Source: Thermoplasmata archaeon
Lineage (GTDB): Archaea > Thermoplasmatota > Thermoplasmata > Thermoplasmatales > Thermoplasmataceae
Direction of reading: 5' to 3'
DNA length: 6,455 nt
Assembly (NCBI GenBank): GCA_021850835.1
Contig: JAJZKS010000102.1
Location: 1-6,455, forward strand
The notes below the pieces were generated by a model, which worked only from the letters and a program-made list of their open reading frames with translations, was not told the origin of the DNA and ran no database searches. A program made the position numbers and the translations under genes. Shown here piece after piece: positions 1 through 5,999 of this stretch; within the stretch, counting starts at the first letter, position 1; each line of letters starts with the position of its first letter.

Positions 1-104
1 TCATGTAAGCTATCCCAGCATTTGTGTCGTAATCTTGTCAGTATTCGTGTTTCTGTCATGAATAGAAAAGAATGATTTCAGTTTGATAATTGTTATAGGT
101 TGTA

Positions 105-119
105 CCGAAAAGTTTATCA
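105..119 (+). promoter_or_regulatory. BRE/TATA-like promoter of the DUF998 gene (leaderless)
   Basis: A purine-rich CCGAAAA (BRE-like, 105-111) is followed by GTTTATCA (112-119). The TATA-like centre lies about 28 bases before the ATG at 144, the spacing expected if transcription starts at or just before the start codon. No Shine-Dalgarno sequence precedes the ATG, which agrees with a leaderless mRNA. Related motifs with the same spacing occur in front of the decayed paralogue at 5424-5442. Confidence 0.4.
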
Positions 120-143
120 GAATTTGATCGCCTTGCTTTTTAA

Positions 144-704
144 ATGAACAATCAACGTAGCGCGGGAGTTCTAGTCTTCATTGGCGTTTTCCTGTTTTCA
201 ATTGCCATTCTCATAACCGAAACACTGAATCCAGCCTATTCGCTTAATCTGGATTCCATTAGCAGTTTGGGAATTGGCCCGCATGGATATATCTTCTATT
301 ATTCCATCCTTTTGATGGGTGCCTTGGTGGTCATTGCCGGGATTATTCTCCTGTCTGGAAAGAAAAGGCAGGCATGGCATGCCAGCATCATACTAGTCGG
401 GTTGGGGGCATTCGGTGTAGGAATATTCCCTTATATCATAAATTACCCTATTTTGCATGGCTACTTTGCCTTCACAGCTTTCATTTTCGGTGGTATTACC
501 GCCATACTTTTTGGTGCCCAAAAAGGAACTCCACTTAGGGCCCTCTCCCCCATTGTAGGCGTATTTATCCTGGTATCCATTTTTCTCTACGCAACTGGGA
601 GGCTCTATGGGCTTGGCCCTGGAGGCATGGAAAGAATGATAGTATATCCAACATTATTCTGGGCCCTTGCACTTTCCGGACACCTAATGAACCAGAAAGA
701 ATAA
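144..704 (+). CDS. DUF998 family integral membrane protein
   Basis: This is a 186-residue polytopic membrane protein of the DUF998 family, whose function is unknown. Six hydrophobic segments are visible at about residues 8-26, 49-71, 80-98, 104-125, 133-150 and 166-181, with a short basic loop KKRQ at 73-76. Family-like landmarks are DSISSLG (38-43) after the first helix, G-x-G-x-FP (91-96) followed by a His (105) in the next helix, and GLGPGGMERMIVYP (156-169) followed by FWALALSGHLM at the C-terminus. It is the length of a complete family member. The ATG at 144 is preferred because it gives a short N-terminus directly before helix 1 and sits about 28 bases after a TATA-like element, with no Shine-Dalgarno sequence. 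It appears to be a single-gene transcript, ended by a T tract just after the stop. A degraded paralogue lies at 5463-5881. No substrate or partner can be read from the sequence. Confidence 0.88.
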   Translation: MNNQRSAGVLVFIGVFLFSIAILITETLNPAYSLNLDSISSLGIGPHGYIFYYSILLMGALVVIAGIILLSGKKRQAWHASIILVGLGAFGVGIFPYIINYPILHGYFAFTAFIFGGITAILFGAQKGTPLRALSPIVGVFILVSIFLYATGRLYGLGPGGMERMIVYPTLFWALALSGHLMNQKE

Positions 705-718
705 TGGCAAAGATCCGC

Positions 719-727
719 AATTTTTTT
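719..727 (+). terminator. Oligo-T terminator after the DUF998 gene
   Basis: A run of seven T (721-727), followed by more pyrimidine-rich sequence to about 736, lies 16 bases after the DUF998 stop codon. Archaeal RNA polymerase terminates at such T tracts without needing a hairpin. The call rests only on composition and position. Confidence 0.35.
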
Positions 728-755
728 CACTTTCTTAAATAATTCATTCTCTTCC

Positions 756-974
756 ATGCAAATTTCTTTAGTTGGGCACATTAATTTCAAAATCAAAGTA
801 AAAAGTAGCATTTCTGGTACTGGCCAGCTGGCACATGCCATTTATGTGCTTGCCTTGTCAAATGCCCTCATGGATTGGGAACTCTCTGATGGTCTATCTG
901 GGATGCCAACGCTGGAACTTTGTGAAGAATTTATGAGGCGGTATTGGCTGCAACATTATGGACGACCCCTATGA
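756..974 (+). CDS. Doubtful 72-codon reading frame of unknown function
   Basis: The frame encodes 72 residues with no family I recognise; the C-terminal half (WELSDGLSG, then LCEEFMRRYWLQHYGRPL) looks amphipathic and basic. The same frame is stop-free from the codon after the DUF998 stop (705) to 974. Against a real gene: there is no Shine-Dalgarno sequence, the nearest TATA-like stretch (about 734-742) is too close to the ATG for a leaderless start, its last 17 bases overlap the start of the peptidase gene, and the TATA-like element of that gene lies inside it at 928-936. It may be a small gene, a decayed remnant, or chance. I lean toward not real. Confidence 0.2.
   Translation: MQISLVGHINFKIKVKSSISGTGQLAHAIYVLALSNALMDWELSDGLSGMPTLELCEEFMRRYWLQHYGRPL
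928..936 (+). promoter_or_regulatory. TATA-like promoter element of the peptidase gene (leaderless)
   Basis: AATTTATGA, preceded by purine-rich GTGAAG, is centred 26 bases before the ATG at 958. That spacing places transcription initiation at the start codon. A weak GAGGCGGT at 935-942 is too far from the ATG (15 bases) to be a convincing ribosome binding site. Confidence 0.4.
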
Positions 975-2730
975 GTTCGCAGAAGCACTAGATGAAAAGA
1001 CCAGGTCCTATGTAATTGAAAAAACCTCTGAATTCAGGAAAAAATATGGAAATATTGGAGAAAGCAACGGGAAAAGGATAAGGGAATTTATTCAGGCAAA
1101 GATAGTAAAACAGGTTGCAGTGGCCGGTAAGAATCTTGCAACTCTATACAGGGCAGGCGGTAAGTATTCAGTATCTCTGAACGGGGAAGACGTTTATTCA
1201 TCGGACAAAGTGATTTCCAGAATCAACATCAGCGACGACGGAAATCGGCTTGCCCTTTTTGAGACTTTTGGTTCAGACCTTGGTACAATGAAGATTTTAG
1301 AAAACGGGAATGTTGTGGTTGAAATGGAAGGGAACATTGGCCAGGTAGTTTTCACGTCCAACTCATTTTACATTACAAAGTCCTTCACTGAAAACCCCCC
1401 TCCAGATGGTGGTGAACTCAATTCCCACAGAGTTCTGCTGGATGGAAAGGTTGTCTTTGGCACCGGCCTTGACAGCACCAAATTTATCGGCCTTTACAGC
1501 AGCAAGGGGAAAATGATCCTGACAGTAGGAGACTGGAACGCAACCTCCATCTATTGTGGAGAGCTTGAAAATCCCGGAACTTGGGAGAAGGTGCATGACC
1601 TCAACGCAACCGCCGAGCCCGTTGGGATGGTCAACGGGGAAGTCTGCTACCTGCTGAAGGAAGGAAACGGCATCCTGAGGATAGGGGAGAAAGACATCAT
1701 CCAATTTCCTGCGCCCGTGGAAAGCTGCAATCTAGTCAGAGAAGGATTCTTTGCCACTTACCTGATTGATGCAAAGCTGGGGGTATCCCTGTACAGCCTG
1801 TCCGGAGAAAAAATAATAGATTTTCCCATGGATGAGGCAATGGGGCTCCTTTCCGCTGATTCAGATGAAGAACGGGCTGTGATGGTTATGCAGTCCTTCG
1901 GGCTGCCCTACTCAATCTGGGCGTATGAACGCAAGTCATTTAAGATGCAGGAGGAAAACAGGCTCCTGAATCCAAGGATCGAGGATCGCTGGGTACAGTC
2001 GAATGGTGCTAAGGTGCACTACTTCCTTGTTTCGCCAGAGAAGAGCGGAAAGAAGCAGGCATTGGCCTATGGTTATGGCGGATACAATATATCGCTGGGG
2101 CCAACTTATTCCCCTATATATTGCTCTCTTTTATCAAGCGGCGCTTCCATTGCTCAGGCAAACCTCAGAGGAGGTGGGGAATATGGAAAGGAATGGCATG
2201 ATGCCGGTATCAGGGAAAAGAAACAGAATGTGTTTGATGATTTCATCTCTGTCATTTCTGAATTGAAATCAATGGGCTATAGGGTAGTGGCCAAAGGGGA
2301 AAGCAACGGTGGGCTCCTCGTTGGCTCAGTCATGACCCAAAGGCCAGACATTCTGGACGGGGCAGTGATAGGTGTGCCAGTTCTGGACATGCTCAGGTTC
2401 CACAAGATGTCCGTTGGCAGATACTGGACAACAGAGTATGGGAATCCAGATAAACAGGAGGACGCGAACTTCCTTAGAAAGTATTCGCCCTACCATAACA
2501 TTACAAATGCTAAATATCCACCGACCCTTATATACAGCAGATGGAACGATGACAGGGTCCATCCTGCCCATGCGATAAAGTTCCACATGAAGTTGAGCGA
2601 AGTGTCAGAAGATGCCTTCTTGAGAATCGGGATGAGCGGAGGTCATTCCGGGATAACTCCTAACGAGGAGAATAGGGAGGTTTCAGAAATCTACAGCTTT
2701 ATAATGGACTGCCTTACCAGCCAAACCTAG
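958..2730 (+). CDS. Prolyl oligopeptidase family serine peptidase (S9A)
   Basis: This 590-residue protein is probably a cytosolic prolyl endopeptidase, cutting short peptides after proline; the family is established, the exact specificity is inferred. No signal peptide is visible. The N-terminus MDDPYEFAEALDEKTRSYV matches the family's DPY...LE entry segment. Residues about 60-330 are beta-rich and should form the propeller that filters substrates. The alpha/beta-hydrolase domain follows from about 340, with YGYGGYNISLGP (371-382, including the likely oxyanion Tyr373), NLRGGGEYG (402-410), nucleophile Ser449 in GESNGG, the acid in DDRV (Asp531/Asp532, with Arg533) and catalytic His563 in GGHSG. 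The triad is complete. At 590 residues it is shorter than the roughly 700-residue animal enzymes but near the size of archaeal relatives. An in-frame stop at 934-936 limits upstream extension, and a TATA-like element 26 bases before the ATG supports a leaderless start here. The nucleophile elbow reads GESNGG rather than the commoner GGSNGG. Confidence 0.93.
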   Translation: MDDPYEFAEALDEKTRSYVIEKTSEFRKKYGNIGESNGKRIREFIQAKIVKQVAVAGKNLATLYRAGGKYSVSLNGEDVYSSDKVISRINISDDGNRLALFETFGSDLGTMKILENGNVVVEMEGNIGQVVFTSNSFYITKSFTENPPPDGGELNSHRVLLDGKVVFGTGLDSTKFIGLYSSKGKMILTVGDWNATSIYCGELENPGTWEKVHDLNATAEPVGMVNGEVCYLLKEGNGILRIGEKDIIQFPAPVESCNLVREGFFATYLIDAKLGVSLYSLSGEKIIDFPMDEAMGLLSADSDEERAVMVMQSFGLPYSIWAYERKSFKMQEENRLLNPRIEDRWVQSNGAKVHYFLVSPEKSGKKQALAYGYGGYNISLGPTYSPIYCSLLSSGASIAQANLRGGGEYGKEWHDAGIREKKQNVFDDFISVISELKSMGYRVVAKGESNGGLLVGSVMTQRPDILDGAVIGVPVLDMLRFHKMSVGRYWTTEYGNPDKQEDANFLRKYSPYHNITNAKYPPTLIYSRWNDDRVHPAHAIKFHMKLSEVSEDAFLRIGMSGGHSGITPNEENREVSEIYSFIMDCLTSQT

Positions 2731-2827
2731 TGACTTCATAACTGCATTCTCATAGCCTCTCATTCCCTAGGGGTCTGGAGGGAGGCCGCCTTTAGGCTTC
2801 TCTTCAATATTTATGCCTTTAACAAGA

Positions 2828-2858
2828 CAAAACTTTGTTTCGTCGTTTATAAGTTTTG
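2828..2858. repeat. Inverted repeat overlapping a TATA-like box
   Basis: CAAAACTT (2828-2835) and AAGTTTTG (2851-2858) are perfect 8-base inverted arms with a 15-base spacer. The right arm overlaps TTTATAAG, a good archaeal TATA-like sequence. It lies in the intergenic region between the peptidase and the transporter, about 150 bases before the transporter start. It could be an operator or hairpin, but no gene begins about 25 bases downstream of this TATA element, so its role is unclear. Confidence 0.35.
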
Positions 2859-2974
2859 CATGTAGACTGACGCACATTTTTTAAGCACAAACCTGGGCCA
2901 TTTTATATCATTTCAAAAAAATGCCAATTTTGGGTATAATGACCATAAATTTCGGGAATTCTATCGTATTGCTC

Positions 2975-3003
2975 TAATATTAGGCCCACAAATATTAAAA
3001 TAT
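2975..3003 (+). promoter_or_regulatory. TATA-like boxes and inverted repeat before the transporter
   Basis: TAATATT (2975-2981) and AATATTA (2991-2997) are perfect 7-base inverted arms separated by 9 bases, and the second runs into TTAAAATAT. Each could act as a TATA element: the first would place transcription near 3005, just before the ATG at 3010, and the second near 3023, just before the in-frame ATG at 3025. Two near-palindromic copies about 16 bases apart could also bind a dimeric regulator. Confidence 0.35.
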
Positions 3004-3009
3004 CAGAGG

Positions 3010-4371
3010 ATGGTAAACCCTGACATGGTAGAGCAAAACATACCTACCAAGAAAATGGGCCTCATTACGTTTGCAGCGTCCCTTGGTTCTCTGTTTGAGT
3101 GGTACGACTTTTTCCTGTCCTCATTCGTTGCAGGGACCGTGTGGCCGATTATATTTTTTGCGAGCGGAAATATTGTGGTTGCCACCGCCCTTTCAATTTC
3201 TGCATATGGAGTTTCATTCCTGGCAAGGCCGGTTGGAGCATTCATTTTTGGCCATATGGGAGACAGGTTGGGAAGGAAAACCACGCTGGTTATGACCATT
3301 GCAATCATCGCAGTAGGAACATTGGGCATTGGGCTTACCCCTGACTATTCAGTGGTAGGCTCTCTGGCTCCAGTGTTGATAGTGCTGTTCAGGATCATCC
3401 AGGGAGTCGGTTTCGGGGGAGAATTTGGGGGAGCCATTTCATGGGTCTCCGAATTTGCGTCCAGATCGAAACATAGGGGATTCTGGGCCGGCTGGGTACA
3501 GGTTACCGCAGCTACAGGCGCAACACTTGCATCACTTGCATATGTAATAGCAGGGGAGGTATTTGCGCACAGCTTTTTCCTTTCCGTTGGATGGAGAATT
3601 CCTTATTTCATAGGGACTGTGGCACTTGTCATAGGCATATACATTAGGTACAGGACTGAGGAGAGCCCTCTCTTCAAGAACCTGATAAAAACAAAGAAAC
3701 CTTTGAGGTCACCATCACTTGAGATATTCAGGAAGCAGGGAAAGACACTCTTCTTCATGGTTGCCGTGATTCTCACAAATTTCCTCCTCAATGTAGGACC
3801 GATTCCATTCTCAATCTCGTACATATTCAACATCGGGTTGGCGCACAAGGCGGCCAATGTAAACATTCCACTGGCTTCCTTCTCGATCCTCATAGGAAAC
3901 ACCTTTGCCATATTCACCACATTCGTTGGAGCATACCTTTCCGACCGCATAGGAAGAAAGAAAGTCCTTCTACTGTCATCGGTCCTGGTCCTGATCTTCA
4001 TTTACCCGTACTTCTATCTCATAGACACGCTTGTGCCCACCAATATTATAGTTGCACAGATGCTGTGGCTGGGAGCAGAGGCCTTAGGATATGGGACACT
4101 GGCATCATTGCTTTCTGAACACTTTTCCACAGAGTACAGGTATTCAGGCACCGGGCTCACATACCAGATAGGCGCAGTATTCATTGGGATAATCACAACT
4201 TTTGCCATACCAGCCTACATATCCATTGCAAAGGGGGTAGTGGGTGCAGGGCCTTATGTTGCGGTTACCTCGGCTGTAATCTGTATAATCTCCATAGTGT
4301 CCATCATGTTCCTGAAGGAAACAAAAGACATAACACTGGATAGCCTCGATGTGGAAGTAAACCCAAATTAA
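3010..4371 (+). CDS. MFS transporter, metabolite:H+ symporter (MHS) subfamily
   Basis: This 453-residue cytoplasmic-membrane protein has about 12 hydrophobic helices and probably imports an organic acid or similar small solute together with protons. MHS hallmarks are present: SLFEWYDFF in helix 1 (27-35), the loop 2-3 signature GHMGDRLGRKT (81-91), and FRIIQGVGFGGEFGGA (127-142) followed by the acidic SEF in helix 4-5. The loop signature repeats in the second half as GAYLSDRIGRKK (307-318). Length matches relatives of the shikimate, citrate, ketoglutarate and proline/betaine carriers; the substrate cannot be chosen from the sequence. Two in-frame starts are possible. The ATG at 3010 directly abuts CAGAGG, too close for a normal ribosome site; the ATG at 3025 (Met6) lies about 28 bases after a TATA-like element and would suit a leaderless mRNA. 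It converges on the decarboxylase gene, sharing an A/T-rich terminator. Confidence 0.9.
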   Translation: MVNPDMVEQNIPTKKMGLITFAASLGSLFEWYDFFLSSFVAGTVWPIIFFASGNIVVATALSISAYGVSFLARPVGAFIFGHMGDRLGRKTTLVMTIAIIAVGTLGIGLTPDYSVVGSLAPVLIVLFRIIQGVGFGGEFGGAISWVSEFASRSKHRGFWAGWVQVTAATGATLASLAYVIAGEVFAHSFFLSVGWRIPYFIGTVALVIGIYIRYRTEESPLFKNLIKTKKPLRSPSLEIFRKQGKTLFFMVAVILTNFLLNVGPIPFSISYIFNIGLAHKAANVNIPLASFSILIGNTFAIFTTFVGAYLSDRIGRKKVLLLSSVLVLIFIYPYFYLIDTLVPTNIIVAQMLWLGAEALGYGTLASLLSEHFSTEYRYSGTGLTYQIGAVFIGIITTFAIPAYISIAKGVVGAGPYVAVTSAVICIISIVSIMFLKETKDITLDSLDVEVNPN

Positions 4372-4375
4372 ATTA

Positions 4376-4403
4376 GAAAATTTTAAAAAATTATTTTTTT
4401 TAT
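4376..4403. terminator. Bidirectional oligo-T/oligo-A terminator
   Basis: Between the transporter stop (4371) and the convergent decarboxylase stop (4404) there are only 32 bases, almost all A and T. Eight T at 4394-4401 serve the plus strand. A4 (4377-4380) and A6 (4385-4390) read as T tracts on the minus strand. This fits intrinsic termination by archaeal RNA polymerase for both genes; transcripts may overlap slightly. Confidence 0.5.
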
Positions 4404-5225
4404 TTATTCATTCAATCTTTTTAGCGTTGTTCCGCCATAGTTTGTCCAGCCTGACTTGAAATAGAATGCGCCTTCAATCTTTTTAGGGGCAAGGAAGTTC
4501 ATGTCCTCCTCATCGTTTTCAGGGAATTCAAGCTCGCCCCTTCCTTTCCACACATCGCTCATTCTGTAATTCTTCGTCTGAACCTTGACAACCTCATGCA
4601 ATGAGGGGCCGCTCGCTGGATCAACACTGGGAAGGTGCCTCACTCCAAAATAAGTCCCAAGCCTAGGGACTTCCTCAGGGGAAGATTCTTCCTCAATTTC
4701 CATTCCAGCAAACATTATCTTGTTTCCATGCCTGGTAACAACTCCGCCGATCTTTCCTCCCTTTTCAAGGCCCTTAAGGATTGGGTGGAGCTGGTGCAAA
4801 TGTGTCATCTTTATGGTGGCAATCTTTTTGGGCCATCCATTGAGCCACCCCCTCATCAGGGAGAAGTCCTTGTCAACCCATATAAATGGAATAAAAACGC
4901 CATTTTCCCCGTTGAACCTGCAGGTCACGGTTATGATTGCCTCAGCATACTGGGTAGCATCAGGATTCCGGTAGGCTTTGTCCGGATTGTTTTCGCTGAC
5001 CGACGTAATTTCAGTCACTCTTGCAGTTACAAGGTCTGGCTGGTCTCCAGGCATAAGTGGCGGGGGGAGGATTCTCCTTACATCCTCCGGGTTAGTCCTG
5101 TAAACAATTTCAATCACGTCAGAGGCAAAGTGCCATGGAGGGTGCTCAACCAAAGATGCCTTTCCTGTTGGCGTGTAAGGCATCGTGTAGCCGGCGTTTG
5201 TTTCGGCAGATGCTTTTTCTCTCAT
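4404..5225 (-). CDS. Acetoacetate decarboxylase family protein
   Basis: This 273-residue soluble protein belongs to the acetoacetate decarboxylase (ADC) family, which decarboxylates beta-keto acids through a lysine Schiff base. In LNGWPKKIATIKM the pair Lys133-Lys134 corresponds to the catalytic Lys115-Lys116 of the clostridial enzyme. Arg43 (VYRTNPEDVRRILPPPL), Glu72 (VTARVTEI) and Glu95 (QYAEAIITV) fall at spacings that match clostridial Arg29, Glu61 and Glu76. These matches are from memory and spacing, not an alignment. The C-terminal EGAFYFKSGWTNYGG also fits the family. It is about 30 residues longer than the clostridial enzyme, partly through an N-terminal extension. A TAA codon directly precedes the ATG at 5225, so the start cannot lie further upstream; Met15 is an alternative. 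A TATA-like element lies inside a palindrome at 5252-5270. The natural substrate may not be acetoacetate, since many family members act on other keto acids. Confidence 0.88.
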   Translation of the reverse strand: MREKASAETNAGYTMPYTPTGKASLVEHPPWHFASDVIEIVYRTNPEDVRRILPPPLMPGDQPDLVTARVTEITSVSENNPDKAYRNPDATQYAEAIITVTCRFNGENGVFIPFIWVDKDFSLMRGWLNGWPKKIATIKMTHLHQLHPILKGLEKGGKIGGVVTRHGNKIMFAGMEIEEESSPEEVPRLGTYFGVRHLPSVDPASGPSLHEVVKVQTKNYRMSDVWKGRGELEFPENDEEDMNFLAPKKIEGAFYFKSGWTNYGGTTLKRLNE

Positions 5226-5251
5226 TTAAGATCGAAACACACATGAGTTGT

Positions 5252-5270
5252 GCATAATATAATTTTATGC
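5252..5270 (-). promoter_or_regulatory. Palindrome containing the decarboxylase TATA element
   Basis: GCATAA (5252-5257) and TTATGC (5265-5270) are perfect inverted arms around TATAATT. On the minus strand this AT-rich block lies about 27-45 bases before the ATG at 5225, where an archaeal TATA box for a leaderless or very short-leader transcript would be. A regulator bound here would block TBP. Which hexamer is the TATA box is uncertain. Confidence 0.4.
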
Positions 5271-5282
5271 GGCATTTTGCCG
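5270..5282. repeat. Small perfect inverted repeat beside the decarboxylase promoter
   Basis: CGGCA (5270-5274) and TGCCG (5278-5282) are perfect 5-base arms around TTT. It abuts the TATA-containing palindrome on the side where BRE/TFB or an activator would bind for the minus-strand gene. GC-rich symmetry in an AT-rich spacer makes it a candidate protein-binding site, but the arms are short. Confidence 0.3.
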
Positions 5283-5293
5283 TCTTGCTTTAT

Positions 5294-5329
5294 TTATCGT
5301 ATTGATAATTTATCATAATTATAATCAAT
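5294..5329. repeat. Cluster of TTATC/GATAA boxes and a 29-base imperfect palindrome
   Basis: The stretch holds TTATC (5294-5298), GATAA (5304-5308) and TTATC (5310-5314); the last two form the perfect 11-base palindrome GATAATTTATC. ATTGAT (5301-5306) and ATCAAT (5324-5329) bracket a larger imperfect palindrome. It lies between the divergent decarboxylase and the DUF998 pseudogene, with no coding potential seen around it. AT-rich sequence makes chance symmetry likely. Confidence 0.3.
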
Positions 5330-5409
5330 CTTATAACATGAGTTCGGGATTCTCCCCAATTAACAGCAAAAGATCAGGGATGAATTAAGGGAGGTTTTTC
5401 TATATACAT

Positions 5410-5442
5410 GATAAAATAGTAATTTGTACCAGAATCATTATC
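5410..5442 (+). promoter_or_regulatory. Relic promoter of the second DUF998 copy
   Basis: GATAA (5410-5414), TTGTACC (5424-5430) and TTATC (5438-5442) match GATAA (85-89), TTGTACC (100-106) and TTATC (114-118) upstream of the intact DUF998 gene. The gap between the last two is seven bases in both places; the first gap differs by one base. AATTT then follows TTATC within three bases in both. This points to common ancestry of the upstream regions, or shared regulatory sites. Confidence 0.45.
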
Positions 5443-5462
5443 GCCAATTTTCATCTGGACAG

Positions 5463-5881
5463 AAGAATAACGAAAAAACCTTCCGTTGGGCACTTCTCTT
5501 CGCAGGGGTATTTCTGTTATCAATGGCTATCCTGATCTGAGAAGCATTGAAGCCAGTCTCCATTATTATGTTGGAAGCCGCGAAATGGGGGCAGGTTACT
5601 TCCCTGAAAATGTCAATATCGACTTCCACTCAATATTTGAACTATCCTCCTTCCTTGCGAGCGGAATTACCTCCTTTTGTTCGCATTCCATAAGGGCACG
5701 ACACAGGGATTGTTGTCGCCTATTGTCCGGGTTACTACGCCTGCTTCAATATGTTTCTTCACTATGGGAATGTAATATAGCTTTGGGCCAGGGAGAGGGG
5801 GGTGGCCGTCTATCCAATGCTTTCTGGGCACTTGCGTTTTCCGTACACCAAATGAACCAGAAAGAGATGTACTTGGGATAA
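5463..5881 (+). pseudogene. Decayed DUF998 family membrane protein gene
   Basis: Pieces of a DUF998 protein similar to the one at 144-704 can be followed through three frames. The start codon position reads AAG (5463), then NNEKTFRWALLFAGVFLL and SMAILI, matching helix 1 of the intact copy, ending at an in-frame TGA (5538) and resuming as EALKP. About 150 bases covering helices 2-3 are then missing. In another frame GAGYFPENV and FHSIFELSSFLASGITSF match GVGIFPYII and LHGYFAFTAFIFGGITAI. A shift near 5677 leads to LLFAFHKGTTQGLLSPIV (LFGAQKGTPLRALSPIV in the intact copy), then a TAA at 5773 and FGPGRGG. A further shift restores the tail FWALAFSVHQMNQKE, ending at a TAA at 5881. With no start codon, two in-frame stops, at least three frame changes and a deletion, no functional protein is expected. 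The 131-codon open frame from 5486 is a product of this decay. Confidence 0.8.
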
Positions 5882-5907
5882 AATGAAGTTAAATCTCCAA
5901 TTATTTA

Positions 5908-5930
5908 CAACTACTATTTTTTAATAGTTG
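5908..5930. repeat. Inverted repeat with T-rich loop
   Basis: CAACTACTA (5908-5916) and TAATAGTTG (5922-5930) are 9-base arms with one mismatch and a five-T spacer. It lies 27 bases after the end of the DUF998 pseudogene and about 70 bases before the helix-turn-helix gene. It could be an old terminator of the pseudogene, an operator, or part of the promoter, since the centre is TATA-like. Confidence 0.4.
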
Positions 5931-5931
5931 C

Positions 5932-5949
5932 AATGCGAAATTTCGTATT
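5932..5949. promoter_or_regulatory. Palindromic operator candidate before the helix-turn-helix gene
   Basis: CGAAATTTCG (5936-5945) is a perfect 10-base palindrome, and the symmetry extends to 18 bases (AAT...ATT) with one mismatched pair. It sits about 50 bases upstream of the GTG start of a DNA-binding protein, a typical place for an autoregulatory site. No binding protein is known. Confidence 0.35.
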
Positions 5950-5988
5950 CATGGTTCAGAAGAACTTATTTTCCCCTACTGTGTTTAT

Positions 5989-5996
5989 GAGATGAT
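5989..5996 (+). promoter_or_regulatory. Shine-Dalgarno sequence that sets the GTG start
   Basis: GAGATGAT matches seven of eight bases of GAGGTGAT, the complement of the archaeal 16S rRNA 3' end, and ends three bases before the GTG at 6000. It favours the GTG over the ATG at 5992, which is in a different frame and lies within this site. Confidence 0.5.
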
Positions 5997-5999
5997 ACT

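Noticed and set aside
1..59. Minus-strand frame starting with ATG at 59 and open to the window edge (19 codons, MTETRILTRLRHKCWDSLH), with an AT-rich block about 30 bases upstream.
   Set aside because: Too short to judge; an open frame of this length is expected by chance. It could be the start of a divergent gene and should be looked at with sequence to the left.
704..742. Twelve-codon frame (MAKIRNFFHFLK) whose ATG overlaps the DUF998 stop codon.
   Set aside because: Very short, no ribosome binding site, and it runs through the T tract that probably ends the transcript.
2775..2805. GC-rich patch (GGAGGCCGCC, GCCTTTAGGC) after the peptidase gene as a hairpin terminator.
   Set aside because: The possible stems are only 3-5 bases with mismatches or too tight a loop, and no T tract follows directly.
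2921..2977. Eighteen-codon frame in the spacer before the transporter.
   Set aside because: No ribosome binding site or properly spaced TATA box, and no recognisable peptide.
4635..5246. 203-codon plus-strand frame opposite the decarboxylase.
   Set aside because: It is the antisense shadow of a gene with a complete active site; the translation shows no family features.
5486..5881. 131-codon open frame over the DUF998 relic, taken as a cysteine-containing hypothetical protein.
   Set aside because: Only parts of it match DUF998, and neighbouring parts of the match lie in the other two frames; it is a by-product of frameshifts in a pseudogene.
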